DNA of 59,461 nt from assembly GCA_936940865.1 (NCBI GenBank), contig CAKZJB010000003.1:1-59461 (forward strand). Reading direction: 5' to 3'. Below are positions 8,148-18,004 of the stretch, piece by piece (position 1 is the first letter of the stretch; each line of letters starts with the position of its first letter). The position numbers were made by a program, and so were the translations under genes. The stretch is from an uncultured Asticcacaulis sp. (lineage in GTDB: Bacteria > Pseudomonadota > Alphaproteobacteria > Caulobacterales > Caulobacteraceae). The notes beneath the pieces are model-generated. The model was not told the origin of the DNA, did not search any database, and saw nothing but the letters and a program-made list of their open reading frames with translations.

Positions 8148-8215
8148 CGAAATCGCTGTTGGCAAGGGCGACCGCGCGCCGCGCATGTTTGCGCGAGCGA
8201 TGCGGCGCTTGAGCT
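8134..8215. repeat. Structured intergenic repeat, copy 1
   Basis: It begins with a perfect 12-bp hairpin, CCAACAGCGATT / AATCGCTGTTGG with loop GACGA (8134-8162). A GC-rich part follows, beginning GCAAGGGCGACCGCGCGCC and ending TGCGGCGCTTGAGCT. A related copy lies at 30219-30295. It sits between convergent genes and carries the stop codon of the upstream one. Confidence 0.75.
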
Positions 8216-8225
8216 AAAAGGCTTA

Positions 8226-8705
8226 TTACGCCTGGCCTGCGGGCTGTTGCTGGGACAGCACATTGGCCTTTTGCTGCATGTACAGCGTGCCGAAATCGAT
8301 CGGATCGATGAAGAAGGGGGGCGAGAAGCCGCCGTCCGACGACGCGTCGGCGACGATGCGGCGGGCGAACGGGAAGAGGTAGCGCGGGCATTCGACCAGC
8401 AGGGTAGGCTCGACCAGGTCTTCCGGGATATTGCCCAGCTGGAACAGGCCACCGTAAACCAGCTCGACGGCAAACATCGGGCCTTCCGGCGTCGCGGCCT
8501 TGACCGACAGCTTGAGATCGACTTCGAACAGGCCGTCCGAACGGCCCTTGGCGCTCATTTCGACACCGAGGTCGACTTCCGGACGGGCTTCGACGCGGAG
8601 CGAATTCGGGGCGCGCGGATTCTCGAACGAGAAGTCGCGGATGAACTGGGCCAGAACCGTCATGGCGGGGGGCGGCGGCGATTGGGTTTCGGGGGTATCA
8701 GACAT
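8226..8705 (-). CDS. secB: Protein-export chaperone SecB
   Basis: Homotetrameric cytosolic chaperone that keeps preproteins unfolded and delivers them to SecA. The protein has 159 aa. The family N-terminal core [17 protein letters not shown] and the VELVYGGLF and [10 protein letters not shown] segments are clear, and a short Pro-rich N-terminus precedes them. It is transcribed away from the Tim44-like gene. The 214-bp divergent gap must hold both promoters. Confidence 0.96.
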   Translation of the reverse strand: MSDTPETQSPPPPAMTVLAQFIRDFSFENPRAPNSLRVEARPEVDLGVEMSAKGRSDGLFEVDLKLSVKAATPEGPMFAVELVYGGLFQLGNIPEDLVEPTLLVECPRYLFPFARRIVADASSDGGFSPPFFIDPIDFGTLYMQQKANVLSQQQPAGQA

Positions 8706-8919
8706 GATTGAAGACGACTCCGGTTCACGCGGGGACGGATCCGCTGCGCTTGTGTGGACGCCCTGCTAACAGATAAGAAAATTTTAAGCAATCAAACGAA
8801 GAGTTCCCCTTCCTGAAACTTCTCCTATATATTGCCTGAAGGGCTCCGTTTCCGGGGTCTTTTTCCAGGTTCGACCGAATTCGCGGCGCCCGCGCGCCCG
8901 GTAATCCCGAGATCCCAAC

Positions 8920-9558
8920 GTGAATATTGCCGCCCTCGTCATTTTCGCCATCGTGGCCATCATTATCCTGGTACAGCTCTACAGCGTGCTCGGCCGGAAG
9001 GTGGGTTTCCGTGTCGAGGACAAGGTGCTGGCGAAGTCTGCAGAAGACATGGACGGTACGCTCAAGCTGGAACGTCCGGCGGAGCCGCCCAGGCTGCCGA
9101 ATCTCGATCTCTTGAAGTCGCGCGACATCAATTTCAACGAAATCAACTTCGTTGAAAAGGCGCGAGAGACCTATGAGCAGATCGTCCAGGCCTATCATCG
9201 CGGCGAGATCGATACCGTAAAGGACCGCCTCTCGGAAAACGTCTACGCCATCTTCAAGCAGGCGGTAGAGGGCCGCTCCGGACCCGCGACCCGCCGCTTG
9301 AGCTTCGTCGACGCGCCGAAGGCCGACATCGACCTGATCGATTTCAAGGACGACGCCGCCCAGATTCGCGTGCGTTTCCTGTCCGAACTGATGTTCGAAG
9401 ACATTCCGCAGCCGGCCGAGGGCGAGGAGGGGACTGTAAAGGCCCAGCCGAAGGAAAAAACCTATGAGCGCACGGCCGAGTTCTGGACCTTCCAGAAAAA
9501 CCTGCGCAACCCGGGCAGTCCCTGGCTGCTGACTCATACCATGGCCGCCAAGGCATGA
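8920..9558 (+). CDS. Tim44-like inner-membrane-anchored protein (TimA type)
   Basis: A Tim44/TimA family protein of 212 aa with one N-terminal membrane anchor (residues 3-20) and a C-terminal Tim44-like domain. The end (ERTAEFWTFQKNLRNPGSPW) matches the typical domain end, in which an aromatic strand WTF is followed by a short loop and a Trp. A GTG start is used. Caulobacter has a characterised Tim44 homolog, TimA, an inner-membrane protein of uncertain role. The four-base overlap with mltA suggests cotranscription. Confidence 0.85.
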   Translation: MNIAALVIFAIVAIIILVQLYSVLGRKVGFRVEDKVLAKSAEDMDGTLKLERPAEPPRLPNLDLLKSRDINFNEINFVEKARETYEQIVQAYHRGEIDTVKDRLSENVYAIFKQAVEGRSGPATRRLSFVDAPKADIDLIDFKDDAAQIRVRFLSELMFEDIPQPAEGEEGTVKAQPKEKTYERTAEFWTFQKNLRNPGSPWLLTHTMAAKA

Positions 9559-10769
9559 TCTCCCGGATCGGGAGGGGGGGCTTCGACTGGCGTAACGGTG
9601 CGGCCCTTTCCCTGACCCTGCTGGTGGCGGCGTGCGCCGGACAGCCGCATGCGCCGGTGGTGCCGCCAGTCACGCCGGTCAAGCCGCAGATTCCGCCGGT
9701 CTCCGAACAAGCTCCCAATCCTGTGCCGGAAGCCCTGCGCCTGTCGCACCTGCCGGGCTGGGATCAAAGCGATGCTTTCGTCGCTCTCGAAGCGCTGCGC
9801 GGAACCTGCGCCTACAAGAAGGGCAGGGGGTTCGCGGCCGTCTGTCAGACCCTGGCGGCCGAGGATTTCGAGTCTCCGGACCAGGTCAAAAGCTTCCTGT
9901 TGCGCAATTTGCAAATCTCGCCGGTCAATACCGATGTCGCGGGCCTGCTGACCGGTTACTTCGTGCCGGACTATGACGCAGTGACGGCGCCCACTGCTGA
10001 ATTTTCGCAACCTGTCCGCATGCGGCCCGACGATCTGGTTTACGTTTCCGGCGATCAGATGACGCCGCCGCAGACCGGCACCAAGGCAGCGGCGCGAAAG
10101 GTCGGTAAGAAGTACGTTCCGTATTACACACGCGCCGAAATCGAAAAGAAGCCGGCGAAGGCCGATTACTATATGCGCCCCGAGGACTATTTCTTCATGC
10201 AGCTGCAGGGGTCCGGGTTCCTCGACCTGCCGGACGGCAAGCGAGTCTACGCCGCCTATGCCGCCGACAATGGCTATCCGTTCGTCGGCATCGCGCGCGT
10301 CATGGTGGACCGCGGGATTCTTCAGCCGAACGAAACGTCCGGCGACACCATCCACGCCTGGCTGGCCGCCCATCGCGGTCCCGAGGCGCAGGGCGTGATG
10401 AACGCCAATCCGCGCTATGCCTTTTTCACGATCGTTCCCGACCAGACCGAGCCCAACGGCGCGGCGGGTCTTCCGCTGCCGCCGGGATCGGCGATCGCCG
10501 TCGACCCGGCTTTCCATGATTATGGCGATCTTTTCTGGCTCGACGCCCACGCCGGCAGCAACGCCTTGACCGATGCCTTCCCGGCCTATCAGCGCATGGT
10601 TACGGCGCTGGACACCGGCGGCGCCATCAAGGGCGACGTCCGGGCCGACCTCTATGTCGGACACGGTGACCGTGCCGGCACGGAAGCCGGACGCATCAAG
10701 CATGTTTTGAAGATGTATCGTATCTTGCCGTTCGTGGCCGGACCGGACGCGGCCGCGTCTACGAAGTAA
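9555..10769 (+). CDS. mltA: Membrane-bound lytic transglycosylase A (lipoprotein)
   Basis: Cleaves peptidoglycan glycan strands with anhydromuropeptide formation. The protein has 404 aa. The signal peptide ends in a lipobox, LVAAC, with Cys27 as the lipidated residue, followed by a Pro-rich linker. The MltA domain occupies the middle, including FMQLQGSGFLDLPDG and RYAFF. A 3D domain lies at the C-terminus with conserved Asp residues (IAVDPAFHDYGDLFWLDAHAG and ADLYVGHGD). It starts within the end of the Tim44-like gene, and its 3' end overlaps the convergent MAPEG gene by 11 bp. Confidence 0.94.
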   Translation: MISRIGRGGFDWRNGAALSLTLLVAACAGQPHAPVVPPVTPVKPQIPPVSEQAPNPVPEALRLSHLPGWDQSDAFVALEALRGTCAYKKGRGFAAVCQTLAAEDFESPDQVKSFLLRNLQISPVNTDVAGLLTGYFVPDYDAVTAPTAEFSQPVRMRPDDLVYVSGDQMTPPQTGTKAAARKVGKKYVPYYTRAEIEKKPAKADYYMRPEDYFFMQLQGSGFLDLPDGKRVYAAYAADNGYPFVGIARVMVDRGILQPNETSGDTIHAWLAAHRGPEAQGVMNANPRYAFFTIVPDQTEPNGAAGLPLPPGSAIAVDPAFHDYGDLFWLDAHAGSNALTDAFPAYQRMVTALDTGGAIKGDVRADLYVGHGDRAGTEAGRIKHVLKMYRILPFVAGPDAAASTK

Positions 10770-11169
10770 ACAGACGGGCGATGGCGATGACGCACATCAG
10801 GCCCAGCACCCCGGAGCCGGCGATGAAGAGGCCGAAGCGGATGACGACGATATTGCATGTCGCATGGACCACGGAGTGGATGATGCGCAGGGCCACATAC
10901 AACCAGGCGAAGTATTCGAGCGAGAAGGTGCTGGACCCCGTCGCGTAAATCCCCAGGCACAGGGCGTAGAACAGCATCGGCTGTTCGAGCAGGTTGTTAT
11001 AGTTGTCGGCCGGCCATTGAACATGCGGCGGCACCCGGCGCGCGACCTCGCCGCTTTGCGGACGGGCTTCCGAAAGCGCATAGCGGAATATGGTCGGCAG
11101 GCGCTGGACATAGAGCCAGGCCAGCATCACCAAAGACCACGCAATCAGGGCAAGAACGGGTTGTACCAT
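10759..11169 (-). CDS. MAPEG-family integral membrane protein
   Basis: Small four-helix membrane protein (136 aa) of the MAPEG family, which includes microsomal glutathione transferases and related bacterial proteins. The family segment between helices 1 and 2 is clear: PADNYNNLLEQPMLFYAL, with the usual Asn and Glu residues. The last helix ends the protein at LFTS. Enzymatic activity cannot be inferred for bacterial members in general. It is convergent with mltA, and their stop regions overlap. Confidence 0.85.
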   Translation of the reverse strand: MVQPVLALIAWSLVMLAWLYVQRLPTIFRYALSEARPQSGEVARRVPPHVQWPADNYNNLLEQPMLFYALCLGIYATGSSTFSLEYFAWLYVALRIIHSVVHATCNIVVIRFGLFIAGSGVLGLMCVIAIARLFTS

Positions 11170-11381
11170 AAGGGCTTACGCTAACAGACAAAGTTTAAGA
11201 TTGCGTCAGTCAGAGGTTGCGAAGCGGTAAATTCCCACAGGCGGCGAGGGTGGCCCAGAGGTCATATTTGTTTCAAAAGAAACTTCCAACGCCCGTGCAC
11301 GAATGTTAAAGCATTCGGCATTTAAATCGTTTGCGCCGTAAGCGACACAGCCTAAAACTGTTGCGCCGGCCAAGGGCAGGA

Positions 11382-14300
11382 ATGGGTATCGACATGGACG
11401 ATTTCCGCAATGACGCGCACGCGGATCTGCGCGCACATTTGTTCAAGGCGTTTGCCGCCGCGTTGGGCAGGCCTGGCTCCGATGCCCTGACCCGGTTCGA
11501 AACCACCTTCCTCAACCAGATTCTTGAAGATTTCGACACCGAAGAGCTTCCGGACCTGTCGCCCGCCGACATGGAGGCCGTCGTCAGTGCCTTCTGGGGT
11601 TACGCCGCCACGCGATCGGGTGCCCAGACCCTGCGCCGTATCGAGCCGTTGGGCGATGGAGGCGTCTATGATCTTGTCGAGATCGTACAGCCGGATTCTC
11701 CTTTCATTGTCGAAACCGTTATGGGCGAACTCATCGACCAGGGCGTTTCGATCCGCTCGATGTTTCACCCGGTGGTGACCGTATGGCGCGACGCCGATGG
11801 CCATCGTCTGGAGGCCGAGGGGGATGCGGCCGCCGGCAGCCCCGAATCGATGATGCTGGTCTTTATCGAGCGCCTCAATCCGGAAAAGCGCGCCCAGGTC
11901 CTGGCCGGCCTGAACGAAAGCCTGAATGACCTCAAACTGGCCGTGCGCGACTTCCCGCGCATGCAGAAGCTGATGGCCCAGGAGATCGAGACGCTGGAAG
12001 CCTTGCGCGCCGCCGGCACGCTCAAGGCCGATCCGGCGGTCATCGACGAGAACCTGGCCTTCCTGAAATGGGTCGACGAAAACCACTTCGTCTTCCTGGG
12101 CGCCCGCGGTTATTCCTATCCGCGCGACGGCGAGGGCGCCTATGTCCGGGAGGAACCGCTGTATCAGATGCAGGAGGGATTCGGCGTGCTGCGCGACGCC
12201 GGTCGCGCCGTGTTGCGCCGCTCGTCGGAGCCCGCGGTCCTGTCGCAGCAGCTGATCACCCAGATCGAAAACTCCGAACCGGTCACGGTTGCCAAGGCTA
12301 ATATCAAGTCGCGCGTCCATCGCCGCGTCTATATGGATTATATCGGTATCAAACGGTACGGCGCCGATGGCAATCCGTCGGGTGAAGTGCGTTTCGTCGG
12401 CCTGTTCACGTCCGAAGCCTATGACCGTCCGGCCTTCGAAGTGCCCCTGGTCCGCCGCAAGGCCCAGCGTGTGCTCGAAGACGCCTTCAATATGGGCATT
12501 AACGGCGGCTATAACGAAAAGCGCCTGAAGAACATCGTCGAGACCTATCCCCGCGACGAACTGTTCCAGATGTCGGAAGCGGACTTGCTGCGCATCGCGC
12601 GCGGCATCCTGCATCTTTCGGACCGGCCGCGGGTCAAGATCTTCACGCGCAACGATCCGTTCGACCGCTTCATTTCGATCCTGCTCTATATTCCCCGGGA
12701 ACTCTATCAGTCGCAGATGCAGAAGCAGGCCGGTGAAATCCTTGCCAAGGCCTATCTCGGCCGGGTGTCCGCCTCCTATCCCTATATCAACGAATCCCTG
12801 CTGAGCTGCGTCCACTACATCATCGGCGTGACGCCGGGCGACCATTTCGAACCCAATATCGCCGATCTGGAAGCGGATATCGAAAATATCGTCCGATCAT
12901 GGCCGCAGAAGGTCGACGCCCTGGTGCGCGAAGAGGCGATCCTGGAAACCCTGCCGCTGCCCCACGCCGGCATCGACTGGATGGCCTGGGCCGCGGCGTT
13001 TCCCGCCGGCTACCGCGACCGCTATTCGGTGGGCGAAGCCGTGCTCGACGTCGATTACCTGGCGTCGCTGACCGAAGACGCGCCCTATGCGGTGCGCGCC
13101 TACCAGCGTCTGGAAGATGCCGACAATATCTTCTGCTTCAAGGTCTACGCCCACGTTGAACGCGCCATTCCGCTATCGAACATCCTGCCGGTGCTCGACA
13201 ATATGGGTTGCCGCACACTCGAGGAATATGGCTATCCGGTGAAGTCGGAAGCCTTGGGCGGTTATTGGGTTCAGGAATTCATTATTCGACTGCCGGACGG
13301 TCACCGCACGCCGTTCGCCGATTTCCGCGACGATTTCGAACGGGTGCTGATGGCCCTGTCGCGGCGCCAGACGGAAAACGACGGCTTCAACGCCCTGGCC
13401 CTGTCGGGTCAGTCATGGCGCGAGATCGCCCTGATCCGGGCCTTCTGCCGTTACCGCGTCCAGTCGGGCCTCGACCCCAGTCCCGACATCCAGCAGGCGG
13501 CATTGCGCGAAAATCCCGAAGTCGTAAAGGCTCTGCTCGACCTTTTCACGCTGAAGTTCGCGCCGGGCGGTGATGTCGAGTCCCGCCGTGCGGGCGCCGA
13601 GGCCGCGAAGGAAAAGATCGACGGCCTGCTGCAAAAGGTCGCCAGCCTCGACCACGACCGCGTGCTTCGCCGCCTGGCCGCCCTGGTCGGCGCCATGCAG
13701 CGCACCAACTACTTCCAGCCCGGTCCCGACGGCCAGCCCAAGGACTATATTTCGTTCAAGGTGGCGAGCCGAGAGCTGGCCGACCTGCCCGAACCCAAGC
13801 CTTACCGCGAGATTTTCGTCCTGGCGCCGCACGTCGAAGGCGTGCACCTGCGCTTCGGACCGGTGGCGCGGGGCGGCCTGCGCTGGTCGGACCGCAAGGA
13901 TGATTTCCGCACCGAGGTCCTTGGCCTGGTCAAGGCACAGCAGGTCAAGAATGCGGTCATCGTGCCCGTCGGCTCTAAAGGCGGCTTCTTCCCGAAATCC
14001 TTGCCGCGAAACGGTACGCCTGACGCCATTCGGGCCGAAGCGGTGAGGGCATACAAGACCTTCCTGTCGGGTCTGCTCGACCTCACCGACAATATCGATG
14101 CCCGGGGCGAAATCCTGCCGCCGAAGGATGTGGTGTCCTGGGACGCGCCCGATCCATATCTTGTCGTCGCAGCCGACAAGGGTACGGCGACCTTCTCCGA
14201 CATCGCCAATGGCGTGTCGGCCGACTATGGCTTCTGGCTGGGCGACGCCTTTGCCTCGGGCGGCAGCGTCGGGTACGACCACAAGGCCATGGGCATTACG

Positions 14301-16274
14301 GCGCGGGGCGCGTGGGAGGCGGTCAAGCGCCACTTCCGCGAAATCGGCAAGGACATCCAGTCGGAGGCTTTCACCGTGGCCGGCGTCGGCGACATGTCGG
14401 GCGACGTCTTCGGCAACGGCATGCTTCTGTCGAAACAGACCCGCCTGGTGGCCGCCTTCGATCACCGCGACATCTTCCTCGATCCGAACCCCGATCCCGA
14501 GGCGTCCTTCGCCGAGCGCCAGCGCATGTTCGCCCTGCCGCGCTCGTCCTGGCAGGACTATAACAAGGACCTGATTTCCAAGGGCGGGGGTGTCTTCCCG
14601 CGCGGCCAGAAATCGATCCCGCTGTCGCCCGAGGTCAAGGCCATGCTCGACCTGACGGCATCCGAAGTGTCGCCTTTCGACCTGATGCAGGCCATCCTCA
14701 AGGCGCGTGTCGAGTTGCTCTATTTCGGCGGCATCGGCACCTATATCAAGGCGCCGCAGCAGAGCCATCTCGATGTCGGCGACAAGGCGAACGACGCCAT
14801 CCGCATCGATGCCACCGAGGTCCGCGCCCAGGTCATAGGCGAGGGCGCCAATCTCGGCATGACCCAGGCCGGCCGCATAGCCGCCGCCGAACGCGGCATC
14901 CGGCTGAATACCGATGCCATCGACAACTCCGCCGGCGTCGACTGTTCCGACCACGAGGTCAACATAAAGATCCTGCTGGGCCAGCTGACGGCGGCGGGCA
15001 GGATGACGATCGAGGCGCGCAATAAGCTCCTGGCCGAAATGACCGACGATGTGGCGCGCCACGTCCTGCGCCACAACTACGATCAGACCCTGGCCTTGTC
15101 GCTGCAGGAGTCCTACGCCGCGGAAGACAATGTGGCGGCGCAGGGCTTCATGAAGGATCTAGAATCCCGCGGTAAACTTGACCGCAAGGTCGAGGGGCTC
15201 CCGTCCAACGCCGAGCTCGAAGCGCGGCGTGGACAGGGCAGGGGTCTCTACAGGCCCGAACTGGCTGTGACCATGGCCTACGGCAAGATCGTCCTGTTCG
15301 ATGATATCGTGGCGTCGGCCGCGCCTGACGATCCGGGTTTCGCCCAGGTCGCCGTCGACTATTTCCCGGCCGCCCTGCACGGTTATACGGAGGCCATTGC
15401 CCGCCATCGCCTGCGGCGGGAAATCGTCGCGACGGTGCTGGCCAACGAGATCGTCAATATGTGCGGTCCCAGCTTCGCCTCGCGGCTGATGCGCGGCGCC
15501 GGCGTCGATACGGCGGGCTTCGTCCTGGCTTTCGAAGCGACGCGGCGCCTGTTCGATATAAGCACAGTGTGGTCGCAGGTCGACGCGCTCGACAACAAGA
15601 TCCCGGCGCCGGTGCAGACGATGCTTTACCGGGAGGTGGCGCGTTTCGTCCGCCATCAAACCTACTGGATGGCGCGCCGCTTCGCGCAGACGACGCCAGG
15701 TCTCGACGCCATGGTGACGCCGTATGCCGACGGGATCAGGACACTGATGGCGATCGACGTCAGCGCGCTCAACGCCACGGCGCGGTCGGCGGTCGCCTCG
15801 CGGACGGCATCCTTTACCGATGCCGGCGTGGCGATCGACCTGGCGCACCGTATCGCGACGCTCGGCGTCCTGCACCAGGCGCCGGACATCATCGCCCTGG
15901 CGGCCGAACGCGGGAAGTCGGTCGAAAAGACGGCCGAGCTCTATTTCCTGACGGGCGAACGTTTTGGCTTCGAGACCCTGGCCGAAGGGGCGGGCGTCCT
16001 GGCCAGTACCGATCCATGGGACCGCATGGCGACCCGCCGGCTGATCGAGGATGTCCGTTCCGAGCAGAGGGCGGTGGTGCGGGCCATGATGGCCCGCATG
16101 ACGCCCGATGAGCAGCCGTTGGCGATCGCGCAAAGCTGGGAAAAGGACAATGCCGCCATGGTCGAGCCCCTGCGCCGGATGATGCAGGACATGACGACCG
16201 GCGGCTGGAGCTTCGCCAAGCTGACCATCGTCAACGCCGTCCTCAGGGAGTGGGTGGGCAAGCTCCAGGGGTAA
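11382..16274 (+). CDS. gdhZ: NAD-specific glutamate dehydrogenase, large (180-kDa) type
   Basis: Oxidatively deaminates glutamate to 2-oxoglutarate and ammonium. The protein has 1630 aa, as in the giant NAD-GDH class. The ATG at 11382 has AGGGCAGGA just upstream; an alternative TTG lies 51 bp earlier. The long N-terminal part would hold the regulatory domains. The catalytic core begins near residue 825 with RGGLRWSDRKDDFRTEV, followed by KNAVIVPVGSKGGF (about residues 853-866). In Caulobacter the equivalent enzyme, GdhZ, also binds FtsZ and links metabolism to division. That role is known for the relative and only inferred here. Confidence 0.93.
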   Translation: MGIDMDDFRNDAHADLRAHLFKAFAAALGRPGSDALTRFETTFLNQILEDFDTEELPDLSPADMEAVVSAFWGYAATRSGAQTLRRIEPLGDGGVYDLVEIVQPDSPFIVETVMGELIDQGVSIRSMFHPVVTVWRDADGHRLEAEGDAAAGSPESMMLVFIERLNPEKRAQVLAGLNESLNDLKLAVRDFPRMQKLMAQEIETLEALRAAGTLKADPAVIDENLAFLKWVDENHFVFLGARGYSYPRDGEGAYVREEPLYQMQEGFGVLRDAGRAVLRRSSEPAVLSQQLITQIENSEPVTVAKANIKSRVHRRVYMDYIGIKRYGADGNPSGEVRFVGLFTSEAYDRPAFEVPLVRRKAQRVLEDAFNMGINGGYNEKRLKNIVETYPRDELFQMSEADLLRIARGILHLSDRPRVKIFTRNDPFDRFISILLYIPRELYQSQMQKQAGEILAKAYLGRVSASYPYINESLLSCVHYIIGVTPGDHFEPNIADLEADIENIVRSWPQKVDALVREEAILETLPLPHAGIDWMAWAAAFPAGYRDRYSVGEAVLDVDYLASLTEDAPYAVRAYQRLEDADNIFCFKVYAHVERAIPLSNILPVLDNMGCRTLEEYGYPVKSEALGGYWVQEFIIRLPDGHRTPFADFRDDFERVLMALSRRQTENDGFNALALSGQSWREIALIRAFCRYRVQSGLDPSPDIQQAALRENPEVVKALLDLFTLKFAPGGDVESRRAGAEAAKEKIDGLLQKVASLDHDRVLRRLAALVGAMQRTNYFQPGPDGQPKDYISFKVASRELADLPEPKPYREIFVLAPHVEGVHLRFGPVARGGLRWSDRKDDFRTEVLGLVKAQQVKNAVIVPVGSKGGFFPKSLPRNGTPDAIRAEAVRAYKTFLSGLLDLTDNIDARGEILPPKDVVSWDAPDPYLVVAADKGTATFSDIANGVSADYGFWLGDAFASGGSVGYDHKAMGITARGAWEAVKRHFREIGKDIQSEAFTVAGVGDMSGDVFGNGMLLSKQTRLVAAFDHRDIFLDPNPDPEASFAERQRMFALPRSSWQDYNKDLISKGGGVFPRGQKSIPLSPEVKAMLDLTASEVSPFDLMQAILKARVELLYFGGIGTYIKAPQQSHLDVGDKANDAIRIDATEVRAQVIGEGANLGMTQAGRIAAAERGIRLNTDAIDNSAGVDCSDHEVNIKILLGQLTAAGRMTIEARNKLLAEMTDDVARHVLRHNYDQTLALSLQESYAAEDNVAAQGFMKDLESRGKLDRKVEGLPSNAELEARRGQGRGLYRPELAVTMAYGKIVLFDDIVASAAPDDPGFAQVAVDYFPAALHGYTEAIARHRLRREIVATVLANEIVNMCGPSFASRLMRGAGVDTAGFVLAFEATRRLFDISTVWSQVDALDNKIPAPVQTMLYREVARFVRHQTYWMARRFAQTTPGLDAMVTPYADGIRTLMAIDVSALNATARSAVASRTASFTDAGVAIDLAHRIATLGVLHQAPDIIALAAERGKSVEKTAELYFLTGERFGFETLAEGAGVLASTDPWDRMATRRLIEDVRSEQRAVVRAMMARMTPDEQPLAIAQSWEKDNAAMVEPLRRMMQDMTTGGWSFAKLTIVNAVLREWVGKLQG

Positions 16275-16314
16275 AGCCCTTGCCATTTGCGGTTTTTATG
16301 ACCATTTAAGCGGC

Positions 16315-16881
16315 ATGTTCATCCAGACCGAAGCCACGCCCAATCCCGACGTCATCAAGTTCCTGCCCGGCAAGGTCGTTCTGGAGCAGGGAACGCGCCA
16401 GTTCGCCACGATCGATGAAGCCAGGGTTTCGCCCCTGGCCGAAGCGCTGTTCGCAATCGACGGCGTCGCCGCGCTCTTTTTCGGCAACGACTTCCTGACG
16501 GTGCGCAGGCGTCCCGACTCGAGCCTGATCTGGGCCGAGCTCAAGCCGCCGATCCTGGCCGCCATCATGGACTTCTACACCTCGGGCCAGCCGATCCTGC
16601 GCGAGGTCGAGGCGAAAACCGATATCGTCTACGAAGGCGAGCTGGGACAGATCGTCGCGGAGATCAAGGACCTGCTCGACACTCGCGTCCGTCCGGCGGT
16701 CGCCCAGGACGGCGGCGACATCGAATTCGACAGCTTCGACCTGGAAAGCGGCACGCTTTACCTGCACATGCGCGGCGCGTGCTCTGGCTGTCCGTCGTCT
16801 TCGGCGACCTTGCGTCAGGGCGTCGAGACCCTGATGAAGCACTATGTGCCCGAGGTCAAACAGATCGAGGCTGTCCTCTGA
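16315..16881 (+). CDS. NfuA-like iron-sulfur cluster carrier
   Basis: Scaffold or carrier protein that hands Fe-S clusters to target enzymes. The protein has 188 aa. An N-terminal Nfu_N domain begins MFIQTEATPNPDVIKFLPG, and the C-terminal NifU-like domain carries the cluster-binding CSGC (Cys156 and Cys159). This is the eukaryote/alphaproteobacterial Nfu1 arrangement rather than the E. coli NfuA one with a degenerate HesB domain. tsaB follows with overlapping stop and start. Confidence 0.92.
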   Translation: MFIQTEATPNPDVIKFLPGKVVLEQGTRQFATIDEARVSPLAEALFAIDGVAALFFGNDFLTVRRRPDSSLIWAELKPPILAAIMDFYTSGQPILREVEAKTDIVYEGELGQIVAEIKDLLDTRVRPAVAQDGGDIEFDSFDLESGTLYLHMRGACSGCPSSSATLRQGVETLMKHYVPEVKQIEAVL

Positions 16882-17507
16882 GCCTGGCCCTCGTCATCGA
16901 CACGTCCCTGCACGCCTGTTCGGTCGGGCTGTTCGGCGACGGCGCGCCGCTGTTCGTGGCGTCCGAAGCCATGCAGCGCGGGCATCAGGAGCGGCTGGGG
17001 CCATTGGCTGCTGAGGCGCTGGGCCAGGCTGGGGTCCGGCCGCGGGAGTTGACGCATCTTGGTGTGACGCTGGGGCCGGGATCCTTTACCGGCCTGCGCG
17101 TCGGATTGTCCTTCGCCAAGGGGCTGGCGGTCGGCCTGAACCTGCCTTTGCAGGGTGTCGGCACTTTGGAGGCCCTGGGTCATCATCCGGATTTGCTGGG
17201 TAAACGCCGCGTCGCCGTCATCGACGGCGGGCGGGGACAGATTTATGTCCAGGCCTTTGACGGTGAAACGATCGAGGCGCCTCGCGCCGTGACGGCGGGC
17301 GGCTTCGATATCGACACCGATATTCTGACCGGCCCGGGCGCCGGTCTGCTGGCGGGCCGCGCCGAAATATTCGAACAGGGGTGGCCAGTGCCGGAAGCGC
17401 TGGCGGCGCTGACGCTGAAAGGCGGCCACGACGACCTGACACCGCTTTACATGCGCGAAGCCGACGCGGTGGTCTCCAAGCGCGGCATCATCTCTCTCTC
17501 GTCATGA
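16878..17507 (+). CDS. tsaB: tRNA threonylcarbamoyladenosine protein TsaB
   Basis: Partner of TsaD in making t6A37 in ANN-decoding tRNAs. The family N-terminus LVIDTSLHACSVGLF begins almost immediately after the nfu stop. In this frame there is no ATG, GTG or TTG there, only CTG at 16878 (overlapping the TGA as CTGA, with GAGG seven bases upstream) and CTG at 16884. A GTG about 100 bp upstream would add a non-family extension. I therefore assign a CTG start, giving 209 aa. The motif GVTLGPGSFTGLRVG is diagnostic. Confidence 0.88.
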   Translation: MSLALVIDTSLHACSVGLFGDGAPLFVASEAMQRGHQERLGPLAAEALGQAGVRPRELTHLGVTLGPGSFTGLRVGLSFAKGLAVGLNLPLQGVGTLEALGHHPDLLGKRRVAVIDGGRGQIYVQAFDGETIEAPRAVTAGGFDIDTDILTGPGAGLLAGRAEIFEQGWPVPEALAALTLKGGHDDLTPLYMREADAVVSKRGIISLSS

Positions 17508-17956
17508 TCCGCCGGGTCGCCGAGGCCGACACGGAATTCTGGATGCGCCTGGCCGGAATTCACGCCGCCAGCTTTGAACATGGGTGGAGCGCCGACGAAT
17601 TTCGGGTCATGTCGAACGCGACGCATAACCGTCTCTACGTGGCGGAAAGCGATGGCGTGATTCTGAGCTTCATCCTGCTGACGGTGGTGGCGGGCGAGGG
17701 CGAAATTCTGACGATCGCGACGGCCCCGGATCACAGGGGCAGGGGCCATGCCGGCGGTCTTCTGAAGCACGTCGCCGAAAACCTGGTGGCCGAAAATGCC
17801 GATTCTGTCTTTCTCGAGGTAGCCGTCGACAACGCGGAAGCCCTGGCCTTGTATAGCCGGGCCGGCTTCCGGTCGGCGGGTGTGCGCAAGGCCTATTACA
17901 GCCGAACGGGCGCGCCGGCGGTGGACGCCCACATACTGAGGCTTGCGCTCGACTGA
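17504..17956 (+). CDS. rimI: RimI-like N-acetyltransferase (GNAT)
   Basis: GNAT-fold acetyltransferase of 150 aa. RimI acetylates ribosomal protein S18 and related N-termini. The acetyl-CoA loop is in IATAPDHRGRGHAGGLL, and the C-terminal EVAVDNAEALALYSRAGF and KAYYS segments match RimI. The ATG overlaps the tsaB stop (ATGA). The tsaB-rimI pairing is widespread and supports the name, but GNAT substrate predictions are always soft. Confidence 0.85.
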   Translation: MIRRVAEADTEFWMRLAGIHAASFEHGWSADEFRVMSNATHNRLYVAESDGVILSFILLTVVAGEGEILTIATAPDHRGRGHAGGLLKHVAENLVAENADSVFLEVAVDNAEALALYSRAGFRSAGVRKAYYSRTGAPAVDAHILRLALD

Positions 17957-18004
17957 GGCGGCCTTTACATTTAGGCGTGCCGGATATGGCTAAGGAGTCG
18001 GCCG

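Noticed and set aside
11200-11381. CtrA site upstream of the glutamate dehydrogenase gene (TTAA...TTAA near 11308-11328)
   Set aside because: The TTAA halves are 12 bp apart, not 7, so they do not form the CtrA motif.
13413-15074. Long open frame (553 codons) opposite the glutamate dehydrogenase gene
   Set aside because: Shadow of a GC-rich gene, no recognisable domain and no ribosome binding site.
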